NCBI GenBank assembly: GCA_020055845.1
Contig: JAGVIV010000005.1
Span: 1-43,151 of the forward strand
Source: Betaproteobacteria bacterium
GTDB taxonomy: Bacteria; Pseudomonadota; Gammaproteobacteria; Burkholderiales; Gallionellaceae
Length of the DNA: 43,151 nt
Direction: 5' to 3'
Below are positions 1 through 9,483 of the stretch, one piece after another (position 1 is the first letter of the stretch; each line of letters begins with the position of its first letter). The notes under the pieces are model-generated. The model did no database searches. It worked only from the letters and a program-made list of their open reading frames with translations, and was not told where the DNA came from. Made by a program: the position numbers and the translations under genes.

Positions 1-786
1 CCCGGCGTAATGGTTGCCGTCAATGGTGTTGAACAGCAGCGCGGGAACCGCCACGCCCAACAACATCGCCACCGGCGCATGCCAGGTGATGATGCGGCGC
101 GCAATAAGAAACAGCCCACCCGCCAGCAACAGCAGTGCTCCCGTTTCGCCCAGACTGCCGGCGCGGCTGCCGATCAGCGCATCGAGCGGCGTGTAGTATC
201 CGCTCAAAGCCTGATCCAATCCGATGCCGCGTGTAAACTCAGTTTTCACATGACCAAGCAGCGACGCACTCGCCATGCCATCTATAGGTTGGCTCAAGAA
301 AGTCACACTCAAACTTTCCAACCAACTTGGCGCATTTGCCGAACCCATAGACTGCGGCGCAACCCATGTCGTCATCTCCAGAGGGAAGGAAATCAGCAGC
401 ATCACACGCGCCGCCATCGCGGGATTGAATACGTTCTGCCCCAAGCCGCCAAAGATCTGCTTGCCGATGATCACCGCGAACAAGCTGCCCAACACCGCGA
501 TCCACCAAGGTGCATACGGCGGTAACGACACGGCCAGCAGCCACGCTGTCAAAATGCCGGAGCCGTCCATCAGTGCAGGACGAATCGCGCGCTCCTGCAG
601 CCGCAACACGAATGCCTCGCCAACAATGGCCGCAATCAGCGACACCGCCCACAGATTGATCGCAGGCCAACCGTACAACCAGAAACCGAACAGCGTGGCG
701 GGCAACAGCGCCGCCATCACCGTGAGCATCACTTTAGAGATGGAAATAGGGGCATGCGCATGGGGGGAATGGGCAATTTGATTCAT
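1..786 (-). CDS. rnfD: Electron transport complex subunit RnfD (NqrB/RnfD family), 3' end truncated by window start
   Basis: Open minus-strand frame from ATG at 786 to the window edge (absent from the ORF track, presumably because no stop lies in the window). Translates to MNQIAHSPHAHAPISISKVMLTVMAALLPATLFGFWLYGWPAINL...GGLGQNVFNPAMAARVMLLISFP..., an RnfD-type FNPA/MAARV context. It directly follows rnfC. Confidence 0.9.
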   Translation of the reverse strand, partial: MNQIAHSPHAHAPISISKVMLTVMAALLPATLFGFWLYGWPAINLWAVSLIAAIVGEAFVLRLQERAIRPALMDGSGILTAWLLAVSLPPYAPWWIAVLGSLFAVIIGKQIFGGLGQNVFNPAMAARVMLLISFPLEMTTWVAPQSMGSANAPSWLESLSVTFLSQPIDGMASASLLGHVKTEFTRGIGLDQALSGYYTPLDALIGSRAGSLGETGALLLLAGGLFLIARRIITWHAPVAMLLGVAVPALLFNTIDGNHYAG

Positions 787-799
787 AGCTGAAAACCTT

Positions 800-993
800 T
801 CACCACAGAGACACAGAGGCACAGAGAAAAACACAAGAGAAAAAATCGTTGCGGAGCAACGTCAAATAAATTCTGCGAGGCCGTTTGAAAAGTTATGAAC
901 TTGCCTTTCTCCGTGTCTCTGTACCCGCAAGGAGTAGGCCGTGGTTGTAAGGAGCTAAAGCCCCAACAACTCACGCTCTGTCTCTGTGGTGAA
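800..993. repeat. Non-coding MITE-like element with 15-bp terminal inverted repeats, between rnfC and rnfD
   Basis: TTCACCACAGAGACA (800-814) is exactly inverted as TGTCTCTGTGGTGAA (979-993). Internal CACAGAGGCACAGAG-type motifs. Confidence 0.7.
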
Positions 994-1003
994 TGCTTTT
1001 GAC

Positions 1004-2482
1004 TCATACGACCCCCGCCTTGGCAGCCGCTTCTTTGGCTGCGCGTTCTTTCGCCTCGCGCGCGGCTTTGCGTTTCGCGGCGGCCTCGGCGCGCTCGCGC
1101 TCGATACGCGCCATCCGCTCGCTGCGGGCTTCCGCCATTTTTTTAGTCGCTTCCTGTTTCAGCTTGGCGCGTTCCTGTGCGGCAAGATCACCCTTGGCAT
1201 AGTTAAAATAATGCACCAGCGGGATGTGTGCAGGACAGACGTAGGAACACGATCCGCAGGAGATACAGTCTTTCAGCCCCAGCGTGACCGCACCGGACAG
1301 ATCAGAAGTGCGGATATGTGCCGCCATCTCCAATGGCAACAGGCCGACCGGACAGGCGCGCACGCAAGTCGAACAACGAATGCACGGAGACGGCTCCGCC
1401 TGACCGATCTCGCTTGCGAGCAACGCGAGCACACCGCTTGTTCCCTTGACCACCGGCACGCTCGTGTCGGTAAATTGTTGTCCCATCATCGGCCCGCCCA
1501 ATACCAGACGGGTCGCCGGCTGCGAATAACCATCGGCGAAAGCAATCAACTCCTGCACCGGCGTACCGATCAGCGCCTCCACATTGCACGCGGTCTTGAT
1601 CGCACCGCCACTCACCGTGACGATGCGCGAAACCAATGGTCTGCCGTAACGGATAGCCTGCTGCACGGCATAAGCGGTGGCAACGTTGTGCACCAGCACG
1701 CCGATGTCGGCAGGACGGCCTCCGGCGGGAATCTCTTTGCCGGTGAGCACTTGGATAATTTGCTTCTCCGACCCCATGGGATACATGCTGGGCATAACCA
1801 CGATTTTGACCGCACCATCCGCCGCCGCGGCCTGCATCGCGGCGATAGCTTCCGGTTTGTTGTCCTCGATACCCACCAGTATTTCTTTGGCCGCAACCGC
1901 GAGTGCAATCAGACGAATACCCTCGACGATCTCTTGCGCGCGTTCGCGCATGATGCGGTCGTCACAGCTAAGGTAAGGCTCGCACTCTCCGCCGTTCATG
2001 ATGAGTGTCTGCACGCCGCTGTTGCGGCTGAGATTCAACTTAAGCGCGGCGGGAAAAGTCGCACCGCCCAAACCGACGATACCGGCAGCAGCCACGCGCG
2101 CCGCGATGTCTTCGGGTGCAAGCGCCAACGGCTCCATCACGACATCCGTCTCTATCCACTTGTCTTCACCGTCGCTTTCCAGCGTGATAGTCGGCACCGG
2201 CAAACCGGATGGGTGCGGCGCGGCATAGTCGCCCAAGGCAACGATTTTCCCCGAGGTGGGCGCATGCACGGAAGAAGAAACAGCCCCCTGCGCACCGGCG
2301 ATGAGCTGGCCTTTCAGCACAGACTCCCCGACACGCACGACCGGGGTCGCGGGTGCACCTATGTGCTGCTGCAAAGGCACGAATAATCGCTTGGGCAGAG
2401 GCAATACGCGAATGCGCCGTTGCGCCGACATCTCCTTGCGGCCTTCGGGATGCACGCCACCGCGCAGGTCAAATAGCTTCAT
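1004..2482 (-). CDS. rnfC: Electron transport complex subunit RnfC
   Basis: 492 aa. GGATFPAALKL and NGGECEPYLSCDDRIM motifs plus two 4Fe-4S motifs (CIRCSTCVRACP, CISCGSCSYVCP). ATG overlaps the rnfB stop. Confidence 0.95.
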   Translation of the reverse strand: MKLFDLRGGVHPEGRKEMSAQRRIRVLPLPKRLFVPLQQHIGAPATPVVRVGESVLKGQLIAGAQGAVSSSVHAPTSGKIVALGDYAAPHPSGLPVPTITLESDGEDKWIETDVVMEPLALAPEDIAARVAAAGIVGLGGATFPAALKLNLSRNSGVQTLIMNGGECEPYLSCDDRIMRERAQEIVEGIRLIALAVAAKEILVGIEDNKPEAIAAMQAAAADGAVKIVVMPSMYPMGSEKQIIQVLTGKEIPAGGRPADIGVLVHNVATAYAVQQAIRYGRPLVSRIVTVSGGAIKTACNVEALIGTPVQELIAFADGYSQPATRLVLGGPMMGQQFTDTSVPVVKGTSGVLALLASEIGQAEPSPCIRCSTCVRACPVGLLPLEMAAHIRTSDLSGAVTLGLKDCISCGSCSYVCPAHIPLVHYFNYAKGDLAAQERAKLKQEATKKMAEARSERMARIERERAEAAAKRKAAREAKERAAKEAAAKAGVV

Positions 2483-3012
2483 GCCGCCACCTCTTGTGGT
2501 TTATGCCAGTGCCACGATTGCAGCGTCACGGGTATGGGGTGTAACTTGATCGACTCGGTCGGGCACACGGCCTCGCATTTACCGCAGGCGGTGCAGGCTT
2601 CGCGGAACACCACATGAATCTGTTGCGCCGCACCCATGATGGCATCGGTGGGGCACACTTTGAAACAACGCGTGCAACCGATGCAGATTTCCTCTTTCAC
2701 TTCGGCAACCATCGGCACACTTTCTTTTACGCCGGAAAGATCGGCCTCGACGCCCATCTTGGCGGCCAGCACTTGCACCAATGCTTTACCGCCCGGCGGA
2801 CACAGTGTGACGGGTGCGTTGCCGTCCGCCAGCGCCTGTGCAGCCCCCGCGCAACCGGGAAAGCCGCACTGCCCGCATTGTGCCCCTGGCAACAACTGCT
2901 CGATTTCGGCAACCAGCGGATTGCCTTCGACTTTGAACACGCGGGCAGCCACACCAAGCCCCAACCCCAGCACCAAACCCAGAACCGTCAAACTCAGCAA
3001 TGCAGAAATCAT
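2479..3012 (-). CDS. rnfB: Electron transport complex subunit RnfB (ferredoxin-type)
   Basis: 177 aa. N-terminal TM, CGQCGFPGC Fe-S motif and two CxxCxxCxxxCP ferredoxin motifs. Confidence 0.95.
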   Translation of the reverse strand: MISALLSLTVLGLVLGLGLGVAARVFKVEGNPLVAEIEQLLPGAQCGQCGFPGCAGAAQALADGNAPVTLCPPGGKALVQVLAAKMGVEADLSGVKESVPMVAEVKEEICIGCTRCFKVCPTDAIMGAAQQIHVVFREACTACGKCEAVCPTESIKLHPIPVTLQSWHWHKPQEVAA

Positions 3013-3033
3013 TTTCTTTCCTCTGCTCTCAAC

Positions 3034-3615
3034 TCAATGCGAAGCCAGCCCGGCAAAACCCATAAACGCCAGCGACAACAATCCCGCCACAACAAAACCG
3101 ATAGGCGCGCCGCTGAATGCGGGCGGCACTTGCGCCAGTGTCAGCCGGATACGCAATCCGGTGAACAGCAGCATCACCAACGTAAAGCCCACCGCCGAGC
3201 CGAAGCCATACAACAAACTGTGCATAAAGCCGTTTTGCTCTTGCACATTGAGCAGCGCGATGCCCAACACCGCGCAGTTGGTGGTGATGAGCGGCAGATA
3301 AATACCCAAGACTTGATACAAACCGGGGCTGTATTTGCGGATCACCATTTCGGTGAACTGCACCACTGCGGCGATGCTGAGAATAAAAGCCAGAATGCGC
3401 AAATATGGAATTCCCAGCGGGGCCAACAACCAGTGCTCCAACATCCAGGTGACAGCGGTGGTGAGCGTCAACACAAAAGTGGTCGCCATACCCATGCCGA
3501 GCGCACCGTCCATTTTTTTGGACACACCCATAAAGGCACACAAGCCCAGAAACTTCACCAGCACCACGTTATTCACGAGTGCGGTAGCCAGCAACAACAA
3601 CAGGTATTCGCTCAT
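3034..3615 (-). CDS. rnfA: Electron transport complex subunit RnfA
   Basis: [50 protein letters not shown] is typical RnfA. The ORF-track start at 3675 is rejected in favour of ATG at 3615, because a perfect sigma-54 promoter lies at 3641-3656 with an RBS-like GAGAGGG downstream of it. Confidence 0.95.
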   Translation of the reverse strand: MSEYLLLLLATALVNNVVLVKFLGLCAFMGVSKKMDGALGMGMATTFVLTLTTAVTWMLEHWLLAPLGIPYLRILAFILSIAAVVQFTEMVIRKYSPGLYQVLGIYLPLITTNCAVLGIALLNVQEQNGFMHSLLYGFGSAVGFTLVMLLFTGLRIRLTLAQVPPAFSGAPIGFVVAGLLSLAFMGFAGLASH

Positions 3616-3640
3616 ATTGACCCTCTCCTGTCCTGCCATC

Positions 3641-3656
3641 TGCAAGCCTCGTGCCA
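3641..3656 (-). promoter_or_regulatory. Sigma-54 (-24/-12) promoter for the rnf operon
   Basis: Minus strand reads TGGCACG-AGGC-TTGCA, an exact match to the TGGCACG-N4-TTGCA consensus, 25-40 bp upstream of the rnfA ATG. Confidence 0.85.
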
Positions 3657-3762
3657 GCTCCACCTCACAAAACACGAGAACGCAGGATCAAGTGCTTGGT
3701 GCACGAGCGCACCGAAGCAGTGCAAAAAACCTTTGTCGTTGTCGGGTCTGCGCACAAACGGA

Positions 3763-3778
3763 TGTAGCAAAACCTACA
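3763..3778. promoter_or_regulatory. NifA upstream activator sequence (UAS)
   Basis: TGT-AGCAAAACCT-ACA matches TGT-N10-ACA exactly and lies between divergent nifL and rnfA. Confidence 0.65.
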
Positions 3779-3822
3779 TTTCATGCCGCATCACAAACCT
3801 TTGTTGCACACTTCCCGACACT

Positions 3823-3838
3823 GGGCATGGTTATTGCT
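3823..3838 (+). promoter_or_regulatory. Candidate sigma-54 promoter upstream of nifL
   Basis: GGGCAT-GGTTA-TTGCT has correct GG/GC spacing and two mismatches to TGGCAC-N5-TTGCW. It lies 45 bp upstream of the nifL ATG. Confidence 0.5.
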
Positions 3839-3883
3839 GATTCTTTTAATCATCAACCTTGAATCGCACACAACGGAGTTCCC

Positions 3884-5464
3884 ATGGCCCAACCACCTGC
3901 CCCATCTGCCGGCACCGAGCAGGACATGAGCAAAGAGATCCCGGCACATCTGTTCCGGCAAGCCGTCGAACAAGCCGCTTTGGCAATTTCCATCACCGAT
4001 GCGAATGCCAACATCCTGTACACCAACGCCGCGTTCCAGCGTATCAGCGGCTATGGGCACGAGGAGATTGTGGGACACAACCAATCCATCATGTCCTACC
4101 GCGTCACACCCAAGCTGGTGTACGAAACGCTGTGGGCACAGATTCAGCGCCAGCGTCCGTGGAATGGTCTGCTAGTAAATAAACGCAAGGACGGCAGCCG
4201 CTATCTGGCCGATGTCACCATCACGCCGGTGGTAAGCCGCGCAGGTATCACCACGCACTATCTCGGCATGCAGCGCGATGTGACCGAGGTGCACCGCTTG
4301 GAACACCAGGTGCAGAATCAGAAGACCCTCATCGAATCAGTGGTGGATGCGGCGCAGGTCGCCATCGTGCTGCTCGACGAAAACGAGCGTGTGCTGCTGG
4401 ATAATCAGGAATACAAAAAACTCATCGGCGATCTGGGTAAAGAGCCTGCTCTCAAATTGCTGGCCTCGCTGCGCGAACAGATGGGGGAAACTTTCGTCAA
4501 AGCCTACGACAAGCATCGCAATATCGCCGCGCGCGAGGTGGGTATAGAGATAGGCAATCGTACAACACGCTGGTTCTCGTGTGCCGTGTCATGGTTCGAG
4601 GAAAGGGATGTCGGCGCGGATGCCTTTTACGAACCCGTGCGCCGCCACTATCTGCTGCTCACCATACAGGACATCAGCGAGCTAAAACGCCAACAAGAGG
4701 CCCTGCGCATCAACGGTGTGCGCGCCCTGCTGTCCGAACAGGAACGCATCCAGAGCCTGCGCGAGACATTGGCCGGTGCGGTGTATCAACTGGAAGGCCC
4801 GCTCAATATGCTGAGCGCTGCGGCACATATGCTGGAGCGACGTCTCACCAATCAGTCTCCGCTACCCACCAAGAGTGGCGCGGAAGGCATTCCCGCCAGT
4901 GCACTCGGTGAGGCCATCCAGAAGAGCCGCGAGGCACTGGAAACTTTGCGCGCCTGCATGCCCGACGAAAGCCGCGAAACTTTGCAGCTGGTTGACCTCA
5001 ACGAAGTCTTGTCGGATGTGCTCAAACTCGCCACCGCCAGCATGCTTAATGCGGGTGTGGTGGTGGAATGGTCACCGTCGGAGAAACCCGCGCTGGTGAA
5101 CGGCCATCTGGCTCAGCTTTCGAATCTGTTCAAACAATTGCTCGCCAATGCCATCGAGGCGGTGAACGAACAGCGCGGCAAACAGCGTGAACTGCATCTC
5201 ATCTGCACCGCCCGCGCCGATCACATCGAAGTGTTTGTCGAAGACAGCGGGCCCGGCATCGCCGAAGAGTCACGCTATAAAGTATTCCAACCCTTCTTCA
5301 CCACCAAAGGCGCGGCCAAACAACATCTGGGTCTGGGCCTGGCCATGGCACAGGAAGTGGTGATCCGCCACAGTGGCACGATCGACATCGATCCCACTTA
5401 TCACAACGGTTGCCGCGTGCGCGTGCAACTGCCGTACATGGCGGGAGGAGCCAAACATGTCTAA
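3884..5464 (+). CDS. nifL: Nitrogen fixation negative regulator NifL (two PAS domains and a GHKL-type ATPase)
   Basis: 526 aa. N-terminal PAS ([36 protein letters not shown]), second PAS, C-terminal N/G boxes ([25 protein letters not shown]). Immediately upstream of and overlapping nifA. Confidence 0.92.
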   Translation: MAQPPAPSAGTEQDMSKEIPAHLFRQAVEQAALAISITDANANILYTNAAFQRISGYGHEEIVGHNQSIMSYRVTPKLVYETLWAQIQRQRPWNGLLVNKRKDGSRYLADVTITPVVSRAGITTHYLGMQRDVTEVHRLEHQVQNQKTLIESVVDAAQVAIVLLDENERVLLDNQEYKKLIGDLGKEPALKLLASLREQMGETFVKAYDKHRNIAAREVGIEIGNRTTRWFSCAVSWFEERDVGADAFYEPVRRHYLLLTIQDISELKRQQEALRINGVRALLSEQERIQSLRETLAGAVYQLEGPLNMLSAAAHMLERRLTNQSPLPTKSGAEGIPASALGEAIQKSREALETLRACMPDESRETLQLVDLNEVLSDVLKLATASMLNAGVVVEWSPSEKPALVNGHLAQLSNLFKQLLANAIEAVNEQRGKQRELHLICTARADHIEVFVEDSGPGIAEESRYKVFQPFFTTKGAAKQHLGLGLAMAQEVVIRHSGTIDIDPTYHNGCRVRVQLPYMAGGAKHV

Positions 5465-7010
5465 ACCAAACATCGACGCGAACAGTAAACCCGAAGTCGA
5501 TCTGCTGCGTTCCGAACTGGAGACGCTGTATCAGGTGAGCCGCGTGCTATCCCATTCGCTCAATTTCAAAGAGACACTAGACGGTGTGCTGCACGCCCTG
5601 CACGAGGGCATGGAGCTGGAGCGCGGCATGGTGAGTCTGATCGATGCCGCAAGCGGCGAGTTACAGGTATCGCTGGTGTACGGCGTATCGGACACGGTCA
5701 CCGAAGAGGTGAGTTATCTGCCCGGCGAGGGCGTGGTGGGTAGCATACTGAAGACCGGCAACAGCATCGTCGTGGAACGCATCATGGATGAACCGCGTTT
5801 CCTGTCCAGGCTCGGCATCTATAACCCGCGCGGCGCTTTCGTCGGTGTTCCCATCCGTCTGGGCAAAAAAGTGGTCGGGGTATTGGCGGCGCAACCCGCG
5901 CCCGGCGACACGCTCCAGCTCAGTGAATACCAGCACTTTCTCGAGATGGTCGCCAATCTGATCGGTCAAAGTGTGCGTCTGTCGCAGGAAGTCGCGCAGG
6001 AAAAACAGGAGATAGTGGAAGAGCGCGATGTGCTGCGGCGCAATGTGCGCAGCCAATACGGCTTTGACAATATCATCGGCCACACCCAACCCATGCGCCG
6101 CATCTTTGAACAGGTGCGTCTGGTGGCCAAGTGGAACACCACGGTGCTCATACGCGGCGAAACCGGGACGGGTAAAGAACTTATCGCCAACGCCATTCAT
6201 TACAACTCGCCGCGCGCGCGCGGCAGCTTCGTCAAACTCAACTGTGCGGCACTGCCCGAGACCCTGCTGGAATCGGAATTGTTCGGCCACGAAAAAGGCG
6301 CGTTCACCGGTGCCGTGGCGCAGCGCAAAGGTCGTTTCGAGCAGGCGGAAGGGGGCACCGTGTTCCTCGATGAGATCGGTGAGATCTCCGCCTCATTCCA
6401 GGCAAAATTGCTGCGTGTGTTGCAGGAGGGCGAACTGGAACGTGTTGGCGGTACCCGTACAATCAAGGTCGATGTACGCATCGTCGCAGCGACCCACCGC
6501 GACCTTGAATCCGAAGTCGAATCGGGCAAGTTTCGCGAAGACTTGTACTATCGCCTCAATGTCATGCCGCTATTCCTGCCGCCTTTGCGCGAACGCATGG
6601 AAGACATCCCCGAGATCGCGCGCTTTCTGGTGGACAAGATCGGCACGCAGCAGGGACGCACGCTGACTTTGAACGAGACCGCCCTGCGCGTGCTGATGCA
6701 CCACGATTGGCCGGGCAACGTGCGCGAACTGGAGAACTGCCTGGAACGCGCATCGGTAATGACCGAGGGAAATCTGATCGACCGCGATGCCATCCTGCTC
6801 ACCGGCATCGACGAAAAGATTTCCGCCAGCCGCGGTTCCATCCAGAATCTCGATCTGGACGACCCCAATCTGGACGAACGCGAAAAAGTCATCGCCGCGC
6901 TTGAGCAGGCCGGCTGGGTACAGGCCAAAGCCGCACGCCTGCTGGACATGACCCCGCGCCAGATTGCTTACCGGATCCAGACACTCAATATCAAAGTGCG
7001 CCAGATATAG
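5457..7010 (+). CDS. nifA: Nif-specific sigma-54-dependent activator NifA (GAF, AAA+, HTH)
   Basis: [11 protein letters not shown]... with GAF domain, GETGTGKE Walker A, GAFTGA loop and C-terminal Fis-type HTH ([26 protein letters not shown]). ATG at 5457 overlaps the nifL stop; the ORF-track start at 5373 lies inside nifL. Confidence 0.93.
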   Translation: MSKPNIDANSKPEVDLLRSELETLYQVSRVLSHSLNFKETLDGVLHALHEGMELERGMVSLIDAASGELQVSLVYGVSDTVTEEVSYLPGEGVVGSILKTGNSIVVERIMDEPRFLSRLGIYNPRGAFVGVPIRLGKKVVGVLAAQPAPGDTLQLSEYQHFLEMVANLIGQSVRLSQEVAQEKQEIVEERDVLRRNVRSQYGFDNIIGHTQPMRRIFEQVRLVAKWNTTVLIRGETGTGKELIANAIHYNSPRARGSFVKLNCAALPETLLESELFGHEKGAFTGAVAQRKGRFEQAEGGTVFLDEIGEISASFQAKLLRVLQEGELERVGGTRTIKVDVRIVAATHRDLESEVESGKFREDLYYRLNVMPLFLPPLRERMEDIPEIARFLVDKIGTQQGRTLTLNETALRVLMHHDWPGNVRELENCLERASVMTEGNLIDRDAILLTGIDEKISASRGSIQNLDLDDPNLDEREKVIAALEQAGWVQAKAARLLDMTPRQIAYRIQTLNIKVRQI

Positions 7011-7022
7011 CCAGCTTCTATC

Positions 7023-9212
7023 ATGCATGACATTTCCACCCTCCTTGCCGATCTCGGGATTGACAACCAAGAGATCGGCAGACGACGCGAGTTCCTGTCC
7101 TTTGACGAGCGTGACACGGCCACCCTCGCGGCCGTGCACGACATGCTGGAAACGCATCACGAATATTTGACCGAGGTGTTTTACACGCATCTGCTGAGCT
7201 TTCCAGAGATCCGCCCCTTACTCGGCGATGCGGGCATGCTGGAACGCCTGAAACACGCGCAAACAGCCTATTTCAGCCAGCTCACCGCGGGCAAATACGA
7301 TCTGGAGTATGTCGAGAACCGCCTGCATATCGGTGTCGTGCATCAGCGTGTGGGGCTGACACCCAAATGGTATATGAGCGCGTATTGCAAATATCTGAAT
7401 ACCGCCATCCCGCTGTTGCTGGAGCATTTCAGCGGTGATTCCGTACGCGGTCAGGAAGCCTGCCGCGCTTTGCTCAAAATCGTTTTCTTCGATATGGGGC
7501 TGGCACTGGACACGTATTTCCACGCCGAACACAAAGCGCTGCTGCTGGCGCGCAGTTACACCGAACAGATTGTAAGCAACATGCCGATTGGCTTCATCGT
7601 CCTGGATGCGCACGGCAATATCCGTCTCGCCAACAACGCCATGCTGCACATGTTCGGCTTGAGCCGGGACGACAACTGGCACGGCAAAACCGCGGGCAGC
7701 TTCCTGCAACTTGCCGCTGTGGATGACTATATTGCCGCCGTGCTGAAAAACCGGAGCAACCTAAAAGACCTGAACTTCGAGCGCGCTGATGCGGGAGTCG
7801 CCCGCACTTATCTTGCCGATATATCGCTGGCGCAAATGGGCGAGGAACATGTCGTACTGCTTATGATGCAGGACATCACGCTGCGCAAACAGTCCGAAGA
7901 AGAGGTTCACCGGCTGGCGTTTTACGACACACTCACGCAACTCCCCAACCGTCGTCTGTTGCAGGAACGGCTGGCGCAAAGCATGTCACTCAGCAGCCGC
8001 AGCGGCAAATTCGGCGCGCTCATGTTCATCGACCTAGACAACTTCAAGACGCTCAACGACACACAGGGACACGACATCGGTGATCTGTTGCTGAAAGAAG
8101 TCGCGCAACGTCTGCTGCGCAATGTGCGCGAAGGCGACACCGTGGCCCGCCTCGGCGGGGACGAGTTCGTGGTGGCACTCGAGTCGCTGAGCAGCATCGC
8201 CCAGGAGGCCGCGACATTGTCCGAAATCATTGCGGAAAAAATCCGGGCCGAACTGAGCCAGCCCTACAATCTTAATTCCTTTGAGCACAACAGCTCGCCC
8301 AGCATCGGTGTCAGCCTGTTTCGCGGCCACCAGAGCAGCATGGACGAGATATTGAAGCAGGCCGACCTCGCCATGTATCAGGCCAAGTCTGCGGGGCGCA
8401 ATAAAGTCTGTTTCTTCGATCCCACCATGCAGGCGAAGATGGAATACCGCGCCGAACTGGAAAAAGACCTGCGCGCATCTTTGCGTCTGCAGCAGCTCGT
8501 GCTGTATTACCAGATGCAGGTGGACGAGAGCGGGCACATCCTCGGCGCGGAGGCATTGATACGCTGGAATCATCCGCTGCGCGGAATGATCTATCCCGGA
8601 CAGTTCATCCCGCTCGCGGAAGAAACGGGAATGATTCTGCCCATCGGTGACTGGGTGATTGAGCAAGCCTGCGCCCAACTGCGCTTGTGGGAAATGGATC
8701 CGGTGATGCGCAAGATCAAACTTTCCGTCAACGTCAGCGCACGCCAATTAAGCCAGCCGTATTTCGTCGAGCAAGTGATAGATGCCATAGAAAAGACCGG
8801 CATCCGCGCCTCGCAACTCAAACTGGAACTCACGGAAAGTTTCATCCTGCACGATGTGGACGAAGCCATCGAGAAGATTCAGGAGCTGCGCCATATCGGC
8901 GTCCGCTTCGCCATGGACGATTTCGGCACCGGCTATTCCTCGCTGGCCTATCTCACACGTCTACCGCTCGAACAACTCAAAATTGACCAGTCTTTTGTGC
9001 GCGACATCGCACGGGATAAAAACAGCAAAGTAATGGTGCGCACCATCATCAACATCGCCAGCAACTTCGGACTGGAAGTCGTCGCCGAAGGCGTGGAGAC
9101 CGACGAGCAGCTCGCCTTCTTGCGTCAATACGGCTGCCACAAATTCCAGGGCTATCTGTTCGGGAAACCCGTATCCCTAACCGAGTTCGAACAGTTGTGC
9201 CTGCGCCAGTAA
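7023..9212 (+). CDS. Globin-coupled sensor-PAS-GGDEF-EAL cyclic-di-GMP protein
   Basis: 729 aa. N-terminal globin-sensor signature (VENRLHIGVVHQRVGLTPKWYMSAY), PAS, RLGGDEF, GAEALIRW, DDFGTGYSSL. Begins 12 bp after the nifA stop. Confidence 0.9.
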   Translation: MHDISTLLADLGIDNQEIGRRREFLSFDERDTATLAAVHDMLETHHEYLTEVFYTHLLSFPEIRPLLGDAGMLERLKHAQTAYFSQLTAGKYDLEYVENRLHIGVVHQRVGLTPKWYMSAYCKYLNTAIPLLLEHFSGDSVRGQEACRALLKIVFFDMGLALDTYFHAEHKALLLARSYTEQIVSNMPIGFIVLDAHGNIRLANNAMLHMFGLSRDDNWHGKTAGSFLQLAAVDDYIAAVLKNRSNLKDLNFERADAGVARTYLADISLAQMGEEHVVLLMMQDITLRKQSEEEVHRLAFYDTLTQLPNRRLLQERLAQSMSLSSRSGKFGALMFIDLDNFKTLNDTQGHDIGDLLLKEVAQRLLRNVREGDTVARLGGDEFVVALESLSSIAQEAATLSEIIAEKIRAELSQPYNLNSFEHNSSPSIGVSLFRGHQSSMDEILKQADLAMYQAKSAGRNKVCFFDPTMQAKMEYRAELEKDLRASLRLQQLVLYYQMQVDESGHILGAEALIRWNHPLRGMIYPGQFIPLAEETGMILPIGDWVIEQACAQLRLWEMDPVMRKIKLSVNVSARQLSQPYFVEQVIDAIEKTGIRASQLKLELTESFILHDVDEAIEKIQELRHIGVRFAMDDFGTGYSSLAYLTRLPLEQLKIDQSFVRDIARDKNSKVMVRTIINIASNFGLEVVAEGVETDEQLAFLRQYGCHKFQGYLFGKPVSLTEFEQLCLRQ

Positions 9213-9417
9213 GCATCCCTATCCGGCCTACGCGCCGATTCACAATCGCAACAATCACTCCTAGCTGCGGCTAATCGCACACGCGAACTGCTCGCACTGA
9301 TCACTTCAATAGCTGCATTCAGCACTACTAAATAATCTGCCCGAGAATATCCCAGATGGCTTTCACAATCTCCCGGATCAAATTAATTTTGATGCCGTCC
9401 GACATCATGAGTACGCA

Positions 9418-9448
9418 TAAAAAAAGGGCTCCTTGCGGAGCCCTTGAA
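9418..9448 (-). terminator. Rho-independent terminator downstream of amtB
   Basis: Minus strand AAGGGCTCCGCAAGGAGCCCTTTTTTT: GC-rich hairpin followed by a T tract. Confidence 0.9.
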
Positions 9449-9483
9449 CGAAGCCATAGACAGCTTCGGGAGGAGACTAAATC

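Noticed and set aside
783-1007. 74-aa minus-strand ORF between rnfC and rnfD
   Set aside because: Lies almost entirely within the inverted-repeat element; composition follows the repeat, not a protein.
986-2386. 466-aa plus-strand ORF
   Set aside because: Antisense shadow of rnfC; low-complexity His/Arg-rich translation with no recognisable domain.
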